A stretch of 42,898 nt of DNA from an uncultured Clostridium sp. (GCA_946497695.1 CAMMLJ010000015.1:1-42898); one strand, 5' to 3'. Numbered from the stretch's first letter, positions 32,615-41,620 are shown. A program made the numbers and translations. The notes: a model not told the origin generated them from the sequence alone.

Positions 32615-34054
32615 ATGGGAGATAATAAAAACTTTGTAAAAGATATAACAAATATAGAAGAAGATTTTGCACAATGGTATACAGATATTGTACTAAAAGC
32701 AGAACTTGCAGATTATACTAATGTAAAAGGATTTATATCAATTCGTCCTTATGGATATGGAATATGGGAAAATATTCAAAATTATGCAGATAAAAAATTT
32801 AAAGAATATGGAGTTAAAAATGTTTCTATGCCAGTTTTAATTCCAGAAAGCTTATTAAATAAAGAAAAAGAACATGTAGAAGGATTTGCTCCAGAAGTAG
32901 CATGGGTAACACAAGGTGGAGGAAGCAAACTAGAAGAAAGACTTTGTGTAAGACCTACATCAGAAACAATATTCTGTGATATGTATTCTAAATGGTTAAA
33001 TTCATGGAGAGATTTACCATTTTTATATAACCAATGGTGTAGTGTATTAAGATGGGAAAAAGAAACAAGACCATTTTTACGTTCAAGAGAATTTTTATGG
33101 CAAGAAGGTCACACAATTCACGAAACAGCAGAAGAGGCAAAAGAATTTACATTAAAAATGCTAGATGTATATACAGATGTACTAGAGAATTTACTAGCCT
33201 TACCAGTTTTAAGAGGCCAAAAAACAGAATCAGAAAAATTTGCTGGTGCAGAAGCTACATACACAGTGGAAACATTAATGCATGATGGTAGAGCATTGCA
33301 AGGAGGTACATCACATTATTTTGGACAAAACTTTGCTAAACCATTTAATGTAAAATTTCAAAATAGAGATGGAAAAGAAGAATATGCATATCAAACATCA
33401 TGGGGAATAAGTACAAGGTTAATAGGTGCGATAATAATGGCACATGGTGACAATAGAGGATTAAAATTACCACCAAAAGTTGCTCCAATTCAGGTTGTTG
33501 TAGTTCCTGTAGCTCAACAAAAAGAAGGTGTTGTAGAAAAAGCAACAGAACTTACAAATAATTTAAGTAAAGAATTTAGAACAGAATTAGATGCAAGAGA
33601 TAATTACACACCTGGATATAAATTTAATTATTGGGAAATGAAAGGTGTTCCTGTAAGATTAGAAATAGGACCACGTGATATAGAAAATAACCAATGTGTG
33701 TTAGTAAGACGTGATACATTGGAAAAAGAAATAGTAAGTTTAGACAATGTTAATAAGAGAATAGCAGAATTATTGGAAGAAATACAAAAAAATATGTTTA
33801 AAATGGCAGAGGAGAATACCAAAAAGAAAACAACAGTTGCTAAAACATTAGAAGAATTCGAAAAAAATATTAACGAAAACCAAGGATATGTAAAAACAAT
33901 GTGGTGTGGTAGTAACGAATGTGAAGAAAAAATTCATGAGCTAACAGGTGCAAAATCAAGATGCATACCATTTAAGCAAGAACATATTTCTGATACTTGC
34001 GTATGCTGTGGTAAACCAGCAAATAAGATGGTTGTATGGGGAAGACAATATTAA
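32615..34054 (+). CDS. proS: Prolyl-tRNA synthetase, short (ProS type 3) form
   Basis: A 479-aa class II synthetase without the editing insertion, of the archaeal/eukaryal-like type found in many clostridia. Visible motifs include [20 protein letters not shown], motif 2 region [19 protein letters not shown], and [14 protein letters not shown] and [18 protein letters not shown] near motif 3. The C-terminal zinc-binding domain has C-x4-C (CGSNEC) and [18 protein letters not shown], ending in the conserved Tyr. It charges tRNA-Pro with proline. The ribosome site is GGAGG, and a strong terminator follows. Confidence 0.97.
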   Translation: MGDNKNFVKDITNIEEDFAQWYTDIVLKAELADYTNVKGFISIRPYGYGIWENIQNYADKKFKEYGVKNVSMPVLIPESLLNKEKEHVEGFAPEVAWVTQGGGSKLEERLCVRPTSETIFCDMYSKWLNSWRDLPFLYNQWCSVLRWEKETRPFLRSREFLWQEGHTIHETAEEAKEFTLKMLDVYTDVLENLLALPVLRGQKTESEKFAGAEATYTVETLMHDGRALQGGTSHYFGQNFAKPFNVKFQNRDGKEEYAYQTSWGISTRLIGAIIMAHGDNRGLKLPPKVAPIQVVVVPVAQQKEGVVEKATELTNNLSKEFRTELDARDNYTPGYKFNYWEMKGVPVRLEIGPRDIENNQCVLVRRDTLEKEIVSLDNVNKRIAELLEEIQKNMFKMAEENTKKKTTVAKTLEEFEKNINENQGYVKTMWCGSNECEEKIHELTGAKSRCIPFKQEHISDTCVCCGKPANKMVVWGRQY

Positions 34055-34066
34055 TATAAAATAGTA

Positions 34067-34100
34067 AAATAGCTGTACATTTTAAGTACAGCTATTTTTT
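34067..34100 (+). terminator. proS terminator
   Basis: AAATAGCTGTAC pairs perfectly with GTACAGCTATTT around a seven-base loop and ends in a T run. Confidence 0.92.
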
Positions 34101-34188
34101 AAAACAAACTAAAATACGTAAACGGTGATTTAATTAAGTAATTTACTTTATATAAAACCAAAGATTAAACTCTGTTAATATAAAAATA

Positions 34189-35019
34189 TTATCTACCTTC
34201 ATCATCATCAATTAATTTTGAATTGTCTAATACAGTTTTAGCAGAATTCGCATATTGTTTATATTGAGTAGTTTCTATATAAGTTTCAAGCCCATTAGTT
34301 AAATCAGTTATATTTTTGTTGATTTTTAACCAATAAGATGTTTTCTCTTTTTCTTTATCTGTAGCTTTCTGTGAAGTTTCACGTAAATCTTTATAAGGAA
34401 GATATACATATTCTGCGAAATCTTTTGGTAAAGTGACTTCTTTAGGAATATGTTTTGCCTTTGTTGGATCTTTATGTATATAATTTAATTTCAATGTAAC
34501 AGAGTTAAAAAAAGGTGCAACAGAGGATTCGTTATAAGATTCTAGATAGTAATCGCTTAAAGTTTCTTTCATATCAGGTTGTTCATCCAAAAGTATATCC
34601 TCTGCTACTTCTTCAACTAATTCATCAGTAGCATAGAATAATTCTGTAGGATCATATTCGTCTAAAGAATATTCAACATTACCATTATTATGGTTACTAA
34701 ATTGGTATCCAGTAAAACCACCTAGAGCAATTGTAGCAGCGAGTGCTCCAGCAGCTACTAATTTGCCAACCTTTATGTAGTTTTTCTTTAAAGATGCCTG
34801 ATATTTTCTGTTTGAATGGTTATACGAATTACGTACATTTCTTTTTTCTCTAGAACTAGCAGAGTGCCTTCTTTGCGTAGTAGATCTAACATTATGTGTA
34901 TATTCTGAATTTCTAGAATTTCTACTAACTTGTGGTATAAAGTCTATTTCTCTATTCTCTTTTTTATGTGCTCTAACAGCATTAAGATTGATAACATTGT
35001 TATCATCATTAGGACTCAT
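34189..35019 (-). CDS. Single-pass membrane protein of unknown function, 276 aa
   Basis: The start is placed at 35019 (MSPNDDNNVINLNAVRAHKK), with AAAGGAA before it; the longer reading from 35085 has no site. The first ~90 residues are polar and rich in Arg/Ser/Asn (STTQRRHSASSREKRNVRNS), probably disordered and cytoplasmic. A membrane span (~98-117, LVAAGALAATIALGGF) is followed by an acidic extracellular domain with LDEYDPTELFYATDELVEEV and a helical C-terminus ending DDDEGR. The family is not recognised. It is divergent from the membrane protein at 35185. Confidence 0.75.
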   Translation of the reverse strand: MSPNDDNNVINLNAVRAHKKENREIDFIPQVSRNSRNSEYTHNVRSTTQRRHSASSREKRNVRNSYNHSNRKYQASLKKNYIKVGKLVAAGALAATIALGGFTGYQFSNHNNGNVEYSLDEYDPTELFYATDELVEEVAEDILLDEQPDMKETLSDYYLESYNESSVAPFFNSVTLKLNYIHKDPTKAKHIPKEVTLPKDFAEYVYLPYKDLRETSQKATDKEKEKTSYWLKINKNITDLTNGLETYIETTQYKQYANSAKTVLDNSKLIDDDEGR

Positions 35020-35131
35020 AAAAACCATTCCTTTCAATTTGTATGATTGTGGCTTCATTGTACTACTAAATGTTAATGAAGTCAATTTTTTCTATACTTA
35101 TAATATGCAAAGAATAATTTTAAAAATAATG

Positions 35132-35160
35132 TTTACAATAAAAATTGCATATGATATAAT
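35132..35160 (+). promoter_or_regulatory. Promoter of the Ig-like-repeat protein gene
   Basis: TTTACA (35132-35137), a 17-base spacer and a perfect TATAAT (35155-35160). Confidence 0.75.
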
Positions 35161-35184
35161 TTTTTAGGTAAAGAGGTGAAGTAA

Positions 35185-36141
35185 TTGAACCAAATATTGG
35201 CAGTGGAAAATGATCAAAAAAATAAAAAAAAGAGAAAGAATACTACAGCAGATATAAAAAAAGTAATAACTGTTTTTTGTGTAATTTCAATATTATTTGG
35301 AATTGCAATAACTGGACAAGGGGTTTATGCTATTGTAAATAGTTTTAAGACTGATACAAGCCAAGAGCCAGTTGCAGATCAAAATATCTATATTGATAGT
35401 GATACCAATACAGGAAAAGTAATAATTTCAGGAACAGTTCCAAACGGTGTTCAAAGTATAAAATATAAGTGGAATGAGGAAGAAGAACAAACAATTACAA
35501 AAAATGGGAAAACACAAATAAACGAAGAAATAGATTTACCAATTGGTAATAATAAATTAAGTGTAACTATAGTAGATATGAAAAATAGTTCAACACTATA
35601 TACAAAAGAATTCACAGCAGATTCAACATTGCCACAGTTAGTATTAAGTTTAAGTGATGATGGATCAAAAATAAAAATAGTTGCAAAAGATACAGTTGCA
35701 TTATCATATGTAACATATCAGTGGGATGATCAAGATGTTCAAACAATATATCCACAAGCTGGTTCAGAAGCTCAGTTAGAAGCTGAAATAGAAGGAATAC
35801 CAGGAAAGCATACATTAACTGTAATAGCTGTAAATACAAGTAATAAAACAACAACAAAAACACAAGAGGTAGACGGTGTTGATGATTCATCAAAACCAAC
35901 AGTTAGTGCCGCAATAGATTCAACAGATAGGTCAAAGATAATATTCTCCGCTTCAGATACAAATGGATTAAAGAATTTATCATTTACTATAAATGGACAA
36001 AGATATGAATTACCAGCAAATGAAAATCAAACAGAATTACAATATACTTTCCAAGTTAAGGAAGGACATTATTCTATAACTGTTGAAGCAGAAAATATAT
36101 ATGGACAAAAACAATCTCAAAACTTTATTTATGATTATTAA
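35185..36141 (+). CDS. Membrane-anchored protein with Ig-like repeats
   Basis: A 318-aa protein with a TTG start at 35185 and AGAGGTG upstream. A basic head (KNKKKRKN), one membrane span (~27-49), then three repeats of about 85-90 residues of an Ig-like beta sandwich, each with a similar layout: GKVIISGTVPNGVQSIKYKW, SKIKIVAKDTVALSYVTYQW, SKIIFSASDTNGLKNLSFTI. The repeats resemble bacterial Ig-like domains of surface proteins. It should be anchored in the membrane with the repeats outside. There is no sorting signal. The function is unknown; adhesion or cell-envelope structure is an inference. Confidence 0.8.
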   Translation: MNQILAVENDQKNKKKRKNTTADIKKVITVFCVISILFGIAITGQGVYAIVNSFKTDTSQEPVADQNIYIDSDTNTGKVIISGTVPNGVQSIKYKWNEEEEQTITKNGKTQINEEIDLPIGNNKLSVTIVDMKNSSTLYTKEFTADSTLPQLVLSLSDDGSKIKIVAKDTVALSYVTYQWDDQDVQTIYPQAGSEAQLEAEIEGIPGKHTLTVIAVNTSNKTTTKTQEVDGVDDSSKPTVSAAIDSTDRSKIIFSASDTNGLKNLSFTINGQRYELPANENQTELQYTFQVKEGHYSITVEAENIYGQKQSQNFIYDY

Positions 36142-36204
36142 TATAAATAGAAATTATTGATTTTGTTTCTTGTAATATAATCTATATAAAACAAATAACA
36201 ATTT

Positions 36205-36230
36205 AAAAGGCAGGAATATCCTGTCTTTTA
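36205..36230 (+). terminator. Terminator after the Ig-like-repeat gene
   Basis: AAAGGCAGGA pairs with TCCTGTCTTT (one G-U pair) around a three-base loop and is followed by T. Confidence 0.7.
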
Positions 36231-36249
36231 ACACCTACAAGGAGAACAT

Positions 36250-37023
36250 ATGGAAAGTGAAATAATTAAAATAATTTTCTACTTTTTCTTATATTCATTA
36301 TTAGGTTGGGCAATGGAATCAGCCTATCTTTCTGTGGGACAAAGAAAATTAATAAATACAGGATTTTTATATGGTCCTTTTTGTCCCATCTATGGTTTTG
36401 GAGCAGTAGTCTTATATTTATTTTTAAAAAATCTACAAGGTAAGCCTATTTTAATATTTTTTGTAGGTTTTTTGGTATTATCAATTTGGGAATATTTTGT
36501 AGGATTTTTATTAGAAAAATTATTTAAAACTAAATATTGGGATTATTCAAATAACAAATTTAATATTAACGGTAGGGTTTGTTTATTAAATTCTATATAC
36601 TGGGGGTTCTTAAGTGTATTCTTTATAGAAATATGGAATCCTTTAGTAGAAATGCAAATAAATAAGATACCTCAGGATATAATTTTATATATTGATATAG
36701 TTTTAGTTGCATATATAATAATAGATATGATTGTAAGTTCTATAAAAACTTCAAATTTAGCTAAGAGAATAAGAAAATTAATACAATTAGGAGATTCATT
36801 AAAGGAAAAATTAGAAGAATTGAAAAAGACTTCTTCAGAAAAACAAAAAGTTGCTTTACAAAAAATAATAGATGATTTAAAATTAAGACAAAAGATAATG
36901 AGATTAAAGATAGACAAACAAGTTGCAAAATTAAAAAATGCATTTCCATCTGTTCAATCTGAGCATATTAAAGAATATTTAAAACTAAAAGTAAATGAAT
37001 TAAAAAATAAAACTAAGGAGTAA
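36250..37023 (+). CDS. Putative ABC-transporter type IV (CmpB-like) membrane protein
   Basis: A 257-aa protein. The N-terminal ~165 residues have five hydrophobic segments with the CmpB signatures LYSLLGWAMESAYLSV, INTGFLYGPFCPIYGFGAV and WDYSNNKFNINGRVCLLNS. The C-terminal ~90 residues are a basic cytoplasmic coiled coil (KLEELKKTSSEKQKVALQKI and onward). The family (PF06541, putative ABC-transporter type IV) is common in clostridia; no ATPase partner is encoded nearby and its transport role is not proven. It ends four bases before the next gene, so the two are in one operon. Confidence 0.85.
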   Translation: MESEIIKIIFYFFLYSLLGWAMESAYLSVGQRKLINTGFLYGPFCPIYGFGAVVLYLFLKNLQGKPILIFFVGFLVLSIWEYFVGFLLEKLFKTKYWDYSNNKFNINGRVCLLNSIYWGFLSVFFIEIWNPLVEMQINKIPQDIILYIDIVLVAYIIIDMIVSSIKTSNLAKRIRKLIQLGDSLKEKLEELKKTSSEKQKVALQKIIDDLKLRQKIMRLKIDKQVAKLKNAFPSVQSEHIKEYLKLKVNELKNKTKE

Positions 37024-37026
37024 ATT

Positions 37027-37953
37027 ATGATACAAGATATATATATTATTGATGATGATAAATATTCACTACAAGATTTAAAAGATTTATTTGCAGATAA
37101 TGAAGAATATAGATTTGTAAATGTTTCTACAGAAGAAATAAATAAAGCGCTAATAAACATTCCTTCGCTTATTATAATAAATGAAGATAATGTTGATAGA
37201 GATATAGAAGAATTATGCTCAACTATTAGAAAAAATGAAGATAATAGTATAACTCCAATAATAGTTATTTCTTCTAATTCGGATAAAGAACATAGGCTAA
37301 ACGTATTAAAAAAAGCTGTAGAATATTATATAAAAAAACCAGTAGATCAAGATTATTTGTATTATACAATTAAAAATTTGATGAGATTAATGTACACAAA
37401 TAGACGTGTAAGTCCATTAACTGGATTGCCGGGTAATGTACAAATTCATGCAGAACTAAAAAAGAGATTGTTTAATAAGGAAGATTTTGGAGTATTATAT
37501 TTAGATTTAGATAATTTTAAAGCATATAATGATGTATATGGATTTATAAAAGGTGATGAAATAATTAAATTTACAGCTAGAACAATTGTGAAAAATGTAC
37601 ATGCTATAAAAAATAATAATTGTTTTGTTGGCCATATTGGTGGTGATGACTTTGTAGCAATAGTATCTAGAACTAATTATGATGAAGTTTGTCAAAATAT
37701 AATAAAAGATTTTGATTCTGAAATATTAAGTTATTTTACTGAGGAAGACAGAAAAAGAGGATATATAGAAGTTGCAAATAGAAGAGGAATTTTAGAAGAT
37801 TTTCCACTTACATCAATTTCTATAGGTGTAGTTGATGTAGAACTAAATAGATTTAATAATATATTGGAAATTGGCGAAGTTGGTGCACAAGTGAAACATT
37901 TAGCTAAAACAATTCTTGGTAGTAGCTATGTAATAGATAGAAGAAAAGAATAA
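37027..37953 (+). CDS. Receiver-GGDEF protein (possible diguanylate cyclase)
   Basis: A 308-aa protein. A receiver-like domain (~3-120) has the acidic cluster D9-D11 and KKP (K104), but the phosphoacceptor position reads IIINED with Asn52 instead of Asp, so phosphorylation is unlikely. The GGDEF domain (~130-300) has LTGLPGNVQIH, LYLDLDNFKAYNDVYG (metal-binding D160) and the active-site loop GGDDF (205-209), a conservative change from GGDEF. No RxxD inhibitory site precedes it. It could make c-di-GMP or be a degenerate sensor. It is coupled to the CmpB-like membrane gene by a four-base gap. Confidence 0.85.
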   Translation: MIQDIYIIDDDKYSLQDLKDLFADNEEYRFVNVSTEEINKALINIPSLIIINEDNVDRDIEELCSTIRKNEDNSITPIIVISSNSDKEHRLNVLKKAVEYYIKKPVDQDYLYYTIKNLMRLMYTNRRVSPLTGLPGNVQIHAELKKRLFNKEDFGVLYLDLDNFKAYNDVYGFIKGDEIIKFTARTIVKNVHAIKNNNCFVGHIGGDDFVAIVSRTNYDEVCQNIIKDFDSEILSYFTEEDRKRGYIEVANRRGILEDFPLTSISIGVVDVELNRFNNILEIGEVGAQVKHLAKTILGSSYVIDRRKE

Positions 37954-38070
37954 AGTGTGTGGTACTTAAGATGGAAGAGCTAAAAAACGAAAATTTAGTT
38001 GAGTCTATAAATAACTTAAGAAAAAGTAAAGCTTGATTAAAAAAAGCCAAATAAAATTAAGTTCTAATAC

Positions 38071-38118
38071 AACCCCTAGATGAATACATTTTAACAAAAG
38101 TATTCACATGGGGGTTTT
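38071..38118. terminator. Two-part hairpin ahead of the spoIIID-like remnant
   Basis: AACCCC/GGGGTT outer pairs and GAATAC/GTATTC inner pairs enclose a 12-base loop, then TTCTTT. It should terminate the REC-GGDEF operon, but its right arm contains the GGGGG that would serve as ribosome site for the next start. Confidence 0.6.
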
Positions 38119-38122
38119 CTTT

Positions 38123-38362
38123 ATGAGAAATCTATCAATAGAAAAACGTGCAATAGAACTTGCACATTATATTATAAATTCAAAAGATACAGTAAGAGGT
38201 GCAGCTTCTAAATTTGGAATAAGTAAAAGTACAGTGCACACCGAAGTAACATTCCAGAACGGTAAGAATAAATCACCTATAATTCCAGAAAGTATTGAAA
38301 TTAAAAAGGTTTTTTTAGCAGAGAAGAATCCTGTTGTGAAATTGAGATTGATAATTAAATAA
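38123..38362 (+). pseudogene. spoIIID: Frameshifted spoIIID-like gene
   Basis: The first ~43 codons encode a good SpoIIID N-terminus (KRAIELAHYIINSKDTVRGA, then ASKFGISKSTVH, EVT), the helix-turn-helix of this mother-cell sporulation regulator. From ~38251 the frame reads FQNGKNKSPIIPES, unlike the family. The +1 frame instead gives RINHL and then QKVLKLK, which fit the family's RLPxINxxL and VxxVLxxNKAERHIRGG, but it contains stops; near the end AEK reappears in the first frame. This indicates at least two indels. ATG at 38123 follows GGGGG. It is either a dead copy with another spoIIID elsewhere, or evidence of a damaged sporulation program. Confidence 0.6.
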
Positions 38363-38491
38363 ATGGAAAGAAGTATTTTAAGGAGAATTTTGCTCGAAAT
38401 ACTTTGTTTTATTGGCATTGTATGGTATAATATTTTTAGCATTTTGTAACAAGTAAACAACTCAATAATTATTGAAAAGGAGGATTTTCCT

Positions 38492-38713
38492 ATGAGACAG
38501 TACAGAATTAATGAAGAAAATGGTAAAACATATGTGCAATGTCGGAATGTTGAAAGAGGCGATTGGTATTTCTGTGCAACCTTTGACGAAGAGTCAAGAC
38601 TAATTTTTTTGGGTGATTTACCAGATCAAATGTGTAAAGAAATCTATGAGTTTTTGGAATCACAATGTATTCATATTGATGAAAACGCAAAAGCATGGAT
38701 TCTTACAAATTAA
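38492..38713 (+). CDS. Small protein of unknown function, 73 aa
   Basis: AAAGGAGG lies nine bases before ATG, and a TATAAT at 38426-38431 gives a promoter ~60 bases upstream. The protein is MRQYRINEENGKTYVQCRNV, then ERGDWYFCATFDEESRLIFL, followed by a helix QMCKEIYEFLESQCIHID. Four cysteines and an apparent beta-beta-helix layout are seen, but no family is recognised. Confidence 0.7.
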   Translation: MRQYRINEENGKTYVQCRNVERGDWYFCATFDEESRLIFLGDLPDQMCKEIYEFLESQCIHIDENAKAWILTN

Positions 38714-38903
38714 AATAGGAAATTCAAATAACGAGATATAGCTAAAGTGTTGATAGCTTAGTTATATCTTGTTTTTTATAAAGCTTTAAAAGTAAAATTT
38801 TAAGGCTTTATTTTTTTGAACTAAAATTATATTAAAAGCAATTTTAAAAGGCAGAAAATTGAACGTGAGGCAAATAAAAACTAAACGAAAGGAGGATATG
38901 CAA

Positions 38904-39428
38904 ATGCAAAAATTAAAAGGACTATGGATACCAGCAGAAATTTTATTAAATGAAAAATTATCAGATAAAGAAAAAATAATACTTGCAATTATATTATATT
39001 TAAGTGAAGAAACTAAAAGTTGTTTTGCAAGTAATAAATATATAGCAAGTATTGTAAATGTAACAGCAAATAGAGTATCTAAAATTATAAGTTCGTTAAA
39101 GAATAAAGGATATGTAAGTGTTAAATTAAAATACAAAACAGATAGTAACGAAATAGAAGAAAGACAAATTGTACCTATAGTCGAAAATATCAATAGGCAT
39201 AGTCAGAAACTTCAAGAGGATATAGACACTAATAACTATTTAGGTAGTCAAAAAGCACTACACCCTATAGGTGAAAATGACAAAGATATAATAAATAATA
39301 TAAAAAATAAAAATAATTATAATAAGGAATTACACGATAAGAAAAATAATAAAGCTAACTTTAATGAGAGAGATTATACTAGCTTTGACTTTACTAAATT
39401 ATATACAAATGCAGATGCATTTGTATAA
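38904..39428 (+). CDS. Winged-helix protein, replication-initiator-like
   Basis: The start is at 38904 (MQKLKGLWIPAEILLNEKLS) with AAAGGAGG eight bases upstream; a TTG reading from 38859 has no site. The protein has 174 aa. The first ~80 residues form a winged helix of the HTH_36/phage replication protein O kind: LSDKEKIILAIILYLSEE, CFASNKYIASIVNVTANRVS, KIISSLKNKGYVSV. The rest is polar and rich in Asn/Lys with no domain. Similar proteins start replication on plasmids, phages and ICEs of Firmicutes or regulate them. It is the first gene of the right-hand accessory region. Confidence 0.75.
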   Translation: MQKLKGLWIPAEILLNEKLSDKEKIILAIILYLSEETKSCFASNKYIASIVNVTANRVSKIISSLKNKGYVSVKLKYKTDSNEIEERQIVPIVENINRHSQKLQEDIDTNNYLGSQKALHPIGENDKDIINNIKNKNNYNKELHDKKNNKANFNERDYTSFDFTKLYTNADAFV

Positions 39429-39724
39429 ATAAAATCAGCAACTAAAGTAGATGAACTACTTATGTAGCTGATTTTTTTAGTTGAAATTGCAAAAAGCAAA
39501 TTTCAACTAAAACATAAAAAATACGAATAAGTATTTTTTATATGTTGAAACTAAAAGTAGAGGAATTCCTCCCACTATTTAGTGAATACAGGAAATAAGC
39601 AATACAGAAGATATTACTTATATGAGCATATTATACAATGATTTTACATAATCTTCAAGTTTTTTCAAATATAAAAACATTATAGCTAAATAGTTCTATA
39701 AATAAACTTACTATATTTGAAGTG
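39429..39724. other. Hairpin-rich intergenic region
   Basis: It starts with a terminator (AAATCAGC...GCTGATTTTTTT, 39432-39478). Then come AGTTGAAATT/ATTTCAACT (39479-39508) and a perfect 11-bp inverted repeat ATAAAAAATAC/GTATTTTTTAT (39514-39541). GTTGAAA occurs three times in alternating orientation. No ORF is supported. Confidence 0.6.
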
Positions 39725-40885
39725 CTAATTCCAATACATATCACTTAATTTTTTTAACTCATTTTTAAATCCTTCAATTTGTTCATCTGTATAGGTATCT
39801 CTTAATTTACGAGCTTTTTTTGACCATTCTTTAAATTGTTCTTCTTTAAATTCCTTTGTATGATTATAGTGTAATCCATGCATTCTTTTATATTCTCTGT
39901 TGTATTCCTTTAAAATTGAACTATTTTGAATTTTTTCTTTTTGCTTATTTAATGCTCCAATTTCCTTACAAGTTTTTCCAGTATCTAAATATAAGTTATT
40001 GCAATATTTTTGGTCATTTCTACCTTTTTGATTTGGGTTATTACTGCTTGTTACAGGTATAAATAATCTACCACAATTTTCACATTTATTGATAACAAAA
40101 TTATTTTGAATGACTTTAAATAACTCAAATCTAATTTGTTCTTCTGTATTTTCTAACTCATAAACTTCTTGGGCTATTATATGTTTTTCTTTTATTAATT
40201 TAACTACATCTTCCACATCTAATCTTTTTTCTTGTAGAGATAGTTCTTCATCACATATATACTTTATTTTAAATTTAGTATCTAAAAAGATTGCATGTGC
40301 AGGTTTAGTATTAACATAGTGTATATCGAAAACTCTCTTGGCTTCATACAAATATAGTCTTTCTTCTGTACTCAAATTTCTTACAATAGAGTTATTAGAA
40401 TATTTATTAATTCGTTCTAATCGTTCTTTTAAATCAGCTTTTTTCTCCATAAAATTTTGTATTAATAAATTTCTTATTGTTTCAAAAAAATTCATATATT
40501 CATTGTGCTTTTTCTTTGATACTTTATCTATTTCTTTAGTAAATTCGTGCATTAGAATATGTATAGTATATTCATTTTCTTCCCAGTTTTCATAAAATTC
40601 ATTTGGAGAATATTTAGGATTTTCAATAAAAACGCCAATTTGAGATTTAAATAATAAATCACTTCTAAGTACTTTTGTATTATAGGTTTTTACAATTATA
40701 TCTATCAATACTTGTGTATAAAAATGTGTATAGGGAGAAAATTCTAAACATTCAGTTACTTTACGAAATAAAATTAAAAGGTAATCTACTTTAGTTTCCA
40801 TATTATCTGCTTCTTTAGCAGTACATACAATTTCTATAATCTCTGTATATAATTTTTTCAGTTTGTCAAAGTCAGAATACTCCAT
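39725..40885 (-). CDS. DUF6076-like zinc-finger protein, N-terminus shifted out of frame
   Basis: A 386-aa intact frame. The C-terminal third carries a zinc-binding pattern: CENCGRLFIPVTSSNNPNQK, then RNDQKYC and GKTCKEIGA, which is the DUF6076-type signature (CxxCxRxFIP...YC...TCxxIG). The N-terminal two thirds are helical and acidic without motifs. The open frame continues upstream of this ATG with natural-looking sequence (GEYFGNTRDFEYNIGDKLYE) but no start there; the real start is probably 41006 in another frame (separate entry). The product is cytoplasmic; the function is unknown, and the family is common in Firmicutes genomes and mobile elements. Confidence 0.75.
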   Translation of the reverse strand: MEYSDFDKLKKLYTEIIEIVCTAKEADNMETKVDYLLILFRKVTECLEFSPYTHFYTQVLIDIIVKTYNTKVLRSDLLFKSQIGVFIENPKYSPNEFYENWEENEYTIHILMHEFTKEIDKVSKKKHNEYMNFFETIRNLLIQNFMEKKADLKERLERINKYSNNSIVRNLSTEERLYLYEAKRVFDIHYVNTKPAHAIFLDTKFKIKYICDEELSLQEKRLDVEDVVKLIKEKHIIAQEVYELENTEEQIRFELFKVIQNNFVINKCENCGRLFIPVTSSNNPNQKGRNDQKYCNNLYLDTGKTCKEIGALNKQKEKIQNSSILKEYNREYKRMHGLHYNHTKEFKEEQFKEWSKKARKLRDTYTDEQIEGFKNELKKLSDMYWN

Positions 40886-41006
40886 TATTGCAAATTCGTA
40901 TAATTTATCTCCGATATTGTATTCAAAATCCCTAGTATTTCCAAAATATTCTCCGACTATTTTTTATTATAATTTTATTATTGTTAAGTGTGAAATTAGT
41001 TATCAT
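40886..41006 (-). other. Displaced 5' end of the DUF6076-like gene
   Basis: ATG at 41006 has a strong ribosome site (GGAGG, ten bases upstream) and reads MITNFTLNNNKIIIKNSRRI then a stop at 40932. Removing one A from the A6 tract at 40960-40965 joins it in frame to GEYFGNTRDFEY and the 386-aa frame, giving one protein of ~426 aa. It is a real frameshift, a phase-variable tract or a sequencing error. Confidence 0.65.
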
Positions 41007-41021
41007 ATCAATGTTTCCTCC

Positions 41022-41343
41022 ATTTTGAAAAATAGAATATAGCTATTTCAATTTTTACTTTATCTATAGACTTAGTAAAATCTATTTACAAACTATTTTC
41101 AAGCGATTAGAATGAAAATAGTAGATAGAAAATAGCACATGTAAATAATTATTTTCTATTTTAGCACATTGACAATTGAATAACAAGTTACAAGTACAGA
41201 TAATGAAACTTTCGTCTGGCTAACGTGATGTGAAGGGGCAATTCTCTAAAAAGAGTAATGAGGGCAAATCTCATATGAGTATTTTACATACCGCTTGTAG
41301 CTTTTAAACTTTAAGTAATATTTTTAAACTTTTAATAATAGTA
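41022..41343. promoter_or_regulatory. Structured leader region between two divergent genes
   Basis: Three hairpins use variants of GAAAATAG (arms 41030-41035/41043-41048; 41092-41100/41114-41122, nine perfect pairs; 41126-41133/41151-41158). A TTGACA follows at 41169-41174, then a mixed-composition stretch (~41205-41307) with CTCT/AGAG and ATGAG/CTCAT stems and a possible ten-codon leader ORF starting ATGAGTATT at 41275. It looks like a regulated leader RNA of the downstream small-gene operon. Confidence 0.45.
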
Positions 41344-41367
41344 TTGAAGTGGAAGAAGGTGAGAATT

Positions 41368-41550
41368 TTGAAAAAGAGTTTGAATATTACATTTATTAAT
41401 CCTAATACTGAAGAGCAAATTGTACAAGCTATGGCTGGAGTGCTTGCATACAATTTAGCTGAGAATGATGAAAAGATAAAATTTAACTACAACAATTCAA
41501 ATACTTATCAAAATTCTTACAAAGAAATAGAAGATGAATTAGAATTGTAA
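41368..41550 (+). CDS. Small mobile-element protein, 60 aa
   Basis: A TTG start at 41368 is preferred (LKKSLNITFINPNTEEQIVQ), with AGAAGGTGAGAA before it; an upstream TTG at 41344 lacks a site. The segment FINPNTEEQIVQAMAGVLAY matches the outline INPxTxEEAxxxLxxxLA of tiny proteins coded near serine recombinases in clostridial elements. The C-terminus is polar and acidic. The role is unknown; position suggests an accessory to the recombinase at the right edge. Confidence 0.65.
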   Translation: MKKSLNITFINPNTEEQIVQAMAGVLAYNLAENDEKIKFNYNNSNTYQNSYKEIEDELEL

Positions 41551-41620
41551 AAAATTAGTAAAATCAATTGAATAAAAATGACAAATATGATAAGATTTAT
41601 GAAAGGTAGGTGTAATGACT

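Noticed and set aside
37971..38036. 21-codon ORF after the REC-GGDEF gene
   Set aside because: It lacks a ribosome site and is too short to support; it may be a remnant.
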